Shown here one piece after another: positions 11,001 through 20,000 of a DNA stretch of 50,312 nt (positions are counted from its first letter, which is position 1; the number at the start of each line of letters is the position of its first letter). Made by a program: the position numbers and the translations under genes. Source of the DNA: Bacteroidales bacterium UBA1754 (GTDB taxonomy: Bacteria; Bacteroidota; Bacteroidia; Bacteroidales; Paludibacteraceae). The notes under the pieces were generated by a model. The model saw only the letters and a list, made by a program, of their open reading frames with translations, made no database searches and was not told the origin of the DNA. Where the stretch lies: assembly GCA_002315615.1 (NCBI GenBank), contig DCHK01000067.1:1-50312 (forward strand). The letters are read 5' to 3'.

Positions 11001-14000
11001 ATCAGTCTTGACAACTACCGTCAATGTAAACTCACCACACTTGTCTTTCGCTGTAACGGATACGCTATTTTTATCCATTTCACCGATGATTTCTGCATCG
11101 CCATCAATGCTCCAAGCGTATGTGTAGCCCGTTTTGTTTTCTACGCTATAAGTATTGTTTTCTGAAGTTGGACATACACTTGCTTCGCCGTCTATCGTCA
11201 TATCTGGCAACGGATTGATAGTTGCAGTAGCATCGTCTGTAGCACGGCAACCAAGAGCGTCGGTTACTACAATAGTATGTGTACCACTTTCGGTTACTTT
11301 AAGGTCTTTTGTATCGGTTGTTCCATCCCAATTATAAATGTATTCAGGATTGCCACCTATTACAGTTGGTACAAGTGTTATTGAAGCATCGCCAGCCAAT
11401 GTCTGACAAACTTCATCGTCTTCAACATTTACAGTCGGTTTTTGTGGCATTACAACAGTCGTATCGCGCGAAATGAAACATCCGTTTGCATCGGTTACTT
11501 TCAATGTATATTTACCATCAGCAATAGCATTGTAAGAAACTGCATCAGAAATTACTTCATCGCTTGCATTGCGCCATTCGTATATCGTAGCATTTGTTAC
11601 GGCATTCAATATTACTGTTGGTGTATTTGCCTCATCGTTTGTACAAAGTGAATCGCTCGTGAACGAAAGTGTTGGCAATGGATAAATAGTTGCGTCTGCC
11701 TCAGCCTTCACGGTCGCTTCGTCATATGATGAGTACACATCTCCATTTACAGAAGAAACATACGCTTTGTTCGTATAATTAGTTTTGCTACCCTTTCCTT
11801 TAACAATAATTTGCAATTCCTCGCTTCCTTTCGAAGCCATTGTTCCAATATTCCAAACGCCCGTCGTTTCGTCGTAAGTGCCAACTGAAGATGAAACAAA
11901 AGTCATTCCAGTAGGAAGAACATCGGTAACTTGTACATCTGTTGCAGGCGAAGGAGAATTATTTGACACTTTAAGTGTAAATGTAGTATTTTCGCCATCG
12001 CAAACAGGATTTGATGCAGTTTTTGTCAATTTTAACTCGGTACAAATTTCCGATTCCGGTACTTTTGAAGCCGTATTTTTACATCCGTTGCCATCGGTTA
12101 CTTCTACTGTGAACTCGCGCGTACGCAAAGTCTCGTCGTCGGTATCTATCACTATAGATGTTGTAGTAGAAGCATCGTCATCGTTCCACAAATACTCAAG
12201 CGTAGGAACACCCGTAGCAGATGCCGTAAGCGTAGCCTCTTCGCCAACACAAACTTTTGTTGTAGCAATACTTACTTCTGGCAACGCATTTATTTTGGTA
12301 TTTACCGTAGTGTCTGCCGAACATCCGTGAACATCTTCCACCTTCAACGATGTTTGTTTTTCACCTGTTCCAGTAACTTTGTACGTATTTTCACCTTCGG
12401 TGGTAGCACCATTCCAATAATACTTATAATCTGGCGTTCCTTTGGTAACTGCTGGAGCAAGAATAATCTCGGCATCATTATCCACAGTCTGACAAATAGT
12501 GTCGCCAACCATTGAAATAACAGGCAAATCGTACACCTCAATTATTGCAGTATCTCGTGCCACACAAGCCTGATAATCATCGGTAGTAACAGATACAATG
12601 TATTCGTTTTCACCCAATTGAGGTACAACCGTAATTTTTTGAGTGGTTTCTCCAGTACTCCATTCGTAACCTTTTATCTTAACGTCATTAACAGATTTAG
12701 AGGTAGATGTGGTTACATTCGCAGTAAGTTCTACTTCTTTTCCGTCTTCTTTACAATAAGGCAACACATCGTTCACTTCAACCTTTACATCTTGGAAATC
12801 GATAACAACTGTATCTGTAATGTCATAAACACGTGCAAAATAGATATCGTCTATCGCAAAGTCGTTTCCGTGACGAATAATATTCTTGTTTTCTATACAA
12901 ACATCAACATTAGTATATGTAGTAGAGTTCCAAACGGTTGAGAATTGCGTCCAATGACAGCAATATTCATCAAATTTCTTTTCCTTATCAGGATCATCTT
13001 CGGCTGGAGACGGCAAAATAATTGGGTCGTCAAGCAACTGATTGTGTCCGATTGAGAATACCAAATTTGCACCATTTACCGGATTTACAGAAGAGAACCA
13101 AGCCGAAAATTCATAATCGGTATGAGGCAATACGGAAATCGGTTGGCACCAAACTTTTGCATTCTCTTCTGGCGAACCATTAACAACCATCATTTTTCCT
13201 GCACGAGTGCCTGAAGTATGGTCGAAACAATCATCAAAATTGCCGTGCGAAGCCCTCGGATTATTCAAAATTGCATAAACACCTTCGGGGTACAAATTTT
13301 TCTGACTTTGTTCGTAGTCTGAATAGAATGTTCCACCAGAACCCGCAATATTAAAGTCTCCATTGTTGATAAGGTTTGTTGGGTCGGTCAAAATATTATG
13401 AACTACATATATTCCTGGTTCGGTAACGTCTATTTCCACTCCGTGCAAATCGTTTCCATCTTTGTCTTTCATCAATACGCCGTCTTTGTACCAAGTGAGC
13501 GTTTCTGGACTTTTAATTTCGTCACCAGCATTCAAATGATAAACCTGACCCACACAGAATGTAGTGTCTCTTCCAAGATTTGGTTTGTTTTTACATTCAA
13601 ATGTATCCAAACGATGAACTGACAATATTTTCTCGACAGGACATCCTTCAAAAATCACATTTCCTTCGTCGTCGTGCAACAACAAGTGTGCAACGATTCT
13701 ATAATCTTTAAACCAACCATCTTCGCGTTTTTCTACAGTTTTATCGTCCAAATCAATTTTCAACACAGAAACAGATGCAGTCGAACCAATTTCACTGACC
13801 AATTCCTTAGTAGTATTATCGGCTTCGTACCAAACATAGCGTGCAGCAGTATTTGCTCTTGCCTCGAGTACAAAAGACTCGTCGGCACAAACTACCGAAG
13901 GCGTTGCCGCTGCATTCAAAACTGGTTGCGGACGAACTATGACACTATAATTATATGTGGCAGAACAACCTTCGTTATCCACAAAAATCTCGTAAGTTAA

Positions 14001-17000
14001 AGTGTCTGAACTATCAAGAAGTGTAGTTGTAATATTCTGACTTGGAATAATGCTGCCTACACCACTTGTAGTGTATCCCGAAACCGTCTCGCTTGGCACA
14101 CCTTTCAACTGCCAAGCATAAGTTGCTCCATCAATACCAACAGACAAATCTATATCTCCCGTAGGTGCTCCCGAACAAACAGAAATCGACTTATCTGCAA
14201 CCGATGGGTATTGGTTTACAATGATTCCTTTTGTTTGAGTGTTTTTACAAGATTTTGCATCTACAACTTTTACAGTATATTCTTTGCCGTTATCGGCAAA
14301 TTTTACATCACTAATTGTAAGTACATTCGTTGTTTCGCCCGTCAATTCGGCATCTTCCAAATACCATTGATATGAAGTAAAGCCTTCGGTTGCAGTAAGA
14401 ACAGCATCGCCACCTTCACAAACAGGATTTGTTTGAATTTCAATTTCTGGCAATTGATTTACTTCGATATGAACTAATTTTTGCTCGAGGTTACAAGTAT
14501 TTTCGGCATTTATCACAAAATAATAATCTCCAGCCGAAGGTGTTCCCGTAATTTTGCCAGTTACTTTGTCAAAATTGAGACCAGTGGGCAAATCATCTAT
14601 CGTAACTTCCACATTCGAAGTGATTTGAATATCGTCAATCGACTCACCAACACACAAAGTCTGCGTTTCGTTGGTTACCGTTAATGTTGCCTTTGCAAGA
14701 ATTGTAGTTGTCGCTTGTGCTTTTTGAGTATCTTCGGTTACAGCATCAAATGATGCGTTTTCAATGATTCCACCATTTGCATAAGCAATATACGCTTTAT
14801 TTGTAGCACTCGTTTGTCCGTCTTTAGCCGTAGCAGTAAACGAAAATTCTATGTCTTCACCTCCTCCTAACGATGTTACAATCCACTCATATACGTTATC
14901 GGTTGCCGTAATGCTTAAATTCTCAACTTCGGTAGGAATTAAATCTTTGACGTGAATATCGGTTGCCGCTTCTGCAGCATTGTTTTTAAGTTTCAATGTA
15001 TAAGTAATGGTACCTTCTTCGCAAACAGTTTCTGTTGCGGTTTTTGTCAAAGTCAAATCGGTACAACTCTTCACCTCAATTGCTTTTGTAGCGGTATTAA
15101 CACAACCATTTTCGTCTGTTACCGTCACTTTATATTCATCACCATTTTCGCTCAATGAGACATTTGGAATAGTCAAAACATTCGATGATTCCGTCAATTC
15201 TACACCACCAACTTTTTCCCATTTGTACGATTGCAAACCTGCTGTTGCCGTTAGAACTGCATCGGTATTTTCGCACGCTACCGAAGTTGTTATTGCTACG
15301 TCAGGTAGTGCATTCACCACAATTTTTATAGTTTCTGTTTTTGTCTCACAGTCATTTTTCGCTTTTACAATAATATTATCGTAAGTTCCAACTGCAGGTT
15401 TACCTGTAATTGTTTTAGCAGTTTCGTCAAAAGTCAATCCCGAAGGAAGATTTTCTACGGTGAGTTCTGCATTTTCTGATGTTATTTGTATTGTAGCAAT
15501 TGCTGTTTCGCTATCGCAAATTGTTTGGTCGGTATTGGTTACCGAAAGCGTTGGCATTGCCTTCACCACAATTTTTACAGTTTCGGTTTTTGTTTCGCAA
15601 TCATTTGTCGCTTTTACCACAATGTCGTTATAAGTTCCAACTGCTGGTTTTCCTGTAATCGTTTTAGCAGTTTCATCAAATGTTAATCCTAAAGGCAGAT
15701 TTTCTACGGTGAGTTCTGCATTTTCTGATGATATTTGTATTGCAGAAATTGCCGATTCACTATCGCAAATTGTCTGGTCGGTATTAGTTACTGAAAGCGT
15801 CGGCAATGGATTGATGGTTGCATCAACTTCGCCACTTGTTGCAGAACATCCTTTTGAGTCGGTTACCGTAACGCTGAACTTGCCGCTTGTGGTTACTTCT
15901 TTCGTAGCTTCTGTTGTCTCGTCGTTCCACTTGTAGGTGTAACTTGGTGTACCCCCTGTAACTGTTGGTGAAAGGGTGATTTTTGCTGTGCCTTCTTCGT
16001 TTTGACAGATTTCATCGCCCGTAAGAGTTACCGTTGGTTTTGGATTTTCGGTCGCGGTAATAGTTGTCTTCTGACTCTCGCAATTCGTAATGGTGTTCTT
16101 TACATATATATAATATGTACCTGCTTCTTCGGGAGTGTATGTGAGTTCTGTACCACGTTGAAGTTCTGTATTTTCACTATCAAGCCATATCAATACTTCA
16201 TCTGTGCCAAGGGTTGCTGTCGCACTAAATGCTGGAATTGCTGAGCCTTCGCAATATTCTATATTGTCGGCAGTCGGTGCAGTTATCGTTGGACAGTTGC
16301 AATCGGGAGCGGTAATATTTACCATCTCTACGCATCCATTGGCATCGGTTATAGTAACGGTAATGTTCGTGCCTTTCGCTATTTTCGTGATATGGTACAA
16401 TTTATCGTCTGTACCATCTTTTGTCAATGTGCCTGCGGTTGTAGTTACATCGGCTGTCGCTGTAGCGTATGTTACAGTTACGTCAGCGTGGTATGTGAGC
16501 AAGTCTTCATCACAAGCAATGTTCGATGAAACTATCGTTGGCTTTTCTGGTACGATGAGTTTAATGGTTTGTGTGCCTTTGTTTCCACAAACATCTTCCA
16601 TTGTAACAGTTACGGTAGTCGTTTCTGTAATTACCGTTCCTGCTGCCTTATCTTGAGTGTATGTCAAATTGTCGATTGATGTACAGTTATCGGTCGTTAC
16701 TGCTTTGGTTGCATCTTTCAAATCAGGAACGCTGAACGTGCAGTCGGTTGATGTAAGTGTAATATCGGCAATTGTTCCAATTACTGGATTTTCTTCGTCT
16801 TTTGCCTCAATGGTCTTAGTTGCACCTGCCTTACATTGTTTTGAGTCGGTTACTACAACTTTTACAGTTTTTGTATCGCAGACTGACGGAGTAGTTGCTA
16901 CAACGTCTGCTGTAGTTCCCGTAGCGTTTGTCCATTCGTATGTGAATGGTATTGTGCCTGATGTAACATTTGCTGTAAGTGCAATGTCGGTTGATGGACA

Positions 17001-20000
17001 CGCTGATGAGTTTCCGTCTATCGTTACTTCTGGCAATGGATTGATGGTTGCATCAACTTCGCCACTTGTTGCAGAACATCCTTTTGAGTCGGTTACCGTA
17101 ACGCTGAACTTACCGCTTGTGGTTACTTCTTTCGTTGCTTCTGTTGTATCGTCGTTCCACTTGTAGGTGTAACTTGGTGTACCTCCTGTAACTGTTGGTG
17201 AAAGGGTAATTTTTGCTGTGCCGTCTTCGTTTTGACAGATTTCATCGCCCGTAAGAGTTACCGTTGGTTTCGGGTTTTCGGTTGCGGTAATGGTTGTCTT
17301 CTGACTCTCACAATTCGTAATGGTGTTCTTTACATATATATAATATGTACCTGCTTCTTCGGGAGTGAATGTGAGTTCTGTACCACGTTGAAGTTCTGTA
17401 TTTTCACTATCAAGCCATATCAATACTTCATCTGCGCCAAGAGTTGCTGTTGCACTGAATGATGGGATTGCAGAGCCTTCGCAGTATTCTATATTGTCGG
17501 CGGTCGGTGCTACTATCGTAGGACAATTACAATCGGGTGCGGTAATATTTACCGTCTCTACGCATCCATTAGCATCGGTTATAGTAACGGTAATATTCGT
17601 TCCCTTCGCAATTTTCGTAATATGGTATAATTTATCGTCTGTGCCGTCTTTGGTCAATGTGCCTGCAGTTGTTACCACGTTTGCCGTTTCAGTTGCGTAT
17701 GTTACGGTTACGTCAGCGTGATATGTGAGCAAGTCTTCATCACAAGCAATGTTCGATGAAACTATCGTTGGCTTTTCGGGTACGATGAGTTTAATGGTTT
17801 GTGTGCCTTTGTTTCCACAAACATCTTCCATTGTAACAGTTACGGTAGTCGTTTCTGTAATTACCGTTTCTGCTGCCTTATCTTGAGTGTATGTCAAATT
17901 GTCGGTTGACGTACAATTATCGGTCGTTACTGCTTTGGTTGCATCTTTCAAATCAGGAACACTGAACGTGCAGTCGGTTGATGTAAGTGTAATATCGGCA
18001 ATTGTTCCAATTACTGGATTTTCTTCGTCTTTTGCCTCAATGGTCTTAGTTGCATCTGCCTTACATTGTTTTGAGTCGGTTACTACAACTTTTACAGTTT
18101 TTGTATCGCAGACTGACGGAGTAGTTGCTACAACGTCTGCTGTAGTTCCCGTAGCATTTGTCCATTCGTATGTGAATGGCATTGTACCTGATGTAACATT
18201 TGCTTTAAGTGCAATGTCGGTTGAAGGGCACGCTGAAGAGTTTCCGTCTATCGTTACTTCTGGCAATGGATTGATGGTTGCATCAACTTCGCCACTTGTT
18301 ACTGAACATCCTTTTGAGTCGGTTACCGTAACGCTAAACTTACCGCTTGTAGTTACTTCTTTCGTTGCTTCTGTCGTCTCGTCGTTCCACTTGTAGGTGT
18401 AACTTGGTGTACCTCCCGTAACTGTTGGCGAAAGTGTAATTTTTGCTGTGCCGTCTTCGTTTTGACAGATTTCATCGCCCGTAAGGGTTACTGTTGGTTT
18501 TGGATTTTCGGTTGCGGTAATAGTCGTCTTCTGACTCTCACAATTCGTAATGGTGTTCTTTACATATATGTGATATGTACCTGCTGATTCTGGAGTGTAT
18601 GTGAGTTCTGTACCACGTTGAAGTTCTGTATTTTCGCTATTGAGCCAAATCAACACTTCATCTGCGCCAAGGGTTGCTGTTGCACTGAATGCTGGGATTG
18701 CAGAACCTTCGCAATATTCTATATTGTCGGCAGTCGGCGCCGCTATCGTAGGACAGTTGCAATCGGGAGCGGTAATATTTACCGTTTCTACACATCCATT
18801 AGCATCGGTTATAGTAACGGTAATGTTAGTACCTTTCGCAATTTTCGTAATATGGTACAATTTATCGTCTGTACCATCTTTTGTCAATGTGCCTGCGGTT
18901 GTAGTTACATCGGCTGTCGCTGTAGCGTATGTTACAGTTACGTCTGCGTGGTATGTGAGCAAGTCTTCATCACAAGCAATGTTTGATGAAACTATCGTTG
19001 GCTTTTCGGGAACAACTAATGTAATATCCTTACTCTCAGAATTATTACAAGCATCCGTCACAGTTACTTTTACAATTTGACCATTTGTAGCGGTAGTTCC
19101 TGATGCAGCATTTTGACTATAAGTCAATTCCGAACAGCCATCAGTCGCAACTGCCATTACTATTGATTTAAAATCTGGAACAACAAAAGTACAATTTGTA
19201 GAAGATAGAGTAACAGAAGTTTCAATATCACCAATAGTTGGTTTTACGGCATCATCAATCCAAGTGTAAGTTATTGTTACTTCTGGTGCAGATTGATTAC
19301 ATTCGTTTTTGTAATTTGCCCTCCAAGTCTGACTACGAGAACATCCATTTTCAACGATTTCATCGGAAGAAATCGTCGCTTTTGCCGATGGGTTACAAGC
19401 ATCATTTACTGTAAAATCTGCATCAGTCAAAGAAGGTATTTTAGTAGGATTACAACCCAAATCTTCACCTACTACGTTTGCCACTAAAGTTGGAGTGGTC
19501 ATTTCCCTCCAAGTATAAGTAATTGTTTTTGTTTCAGCAACATTGCCACAAGCGTCAGTTACATTCGCTGTCCAAGTTTGTGTGTAATTGCAACCCGTAT
19601 TTGTTGGACCATCTGTCGTTACAGTTGCTATCAAATCGTCATCGCAATTATCAGTTACCATAAATGTTGGTGCAGTTACTGTTGGATTGCATCCAAGTTC
19701 ACCACTCGTCGCAGTTGTACTGATGAATGGTTTTTCAGTATCTTGCTTCCAAGTGTAAGTAATTGTTTTTGTGTCAGCAACATTACCACATTCATCAGTT
19801 ACATTCGCTGTCCAAGTTTGTGTGTATTTGCAACCAGTATTTGTTGGACCATCTGTCATTACAGTTGCTATCAAATCGTCATCGCAATTGTCTGTTACAG
19901 TGAATGTTGGAGCAGTAACTGTTGGATTACAACCAAGGTCTTTGCTCGTTGCAGTTGTGCTGATAACTGGTTTCTCAGTATCTTGCTTCCAAGTGTAAGT

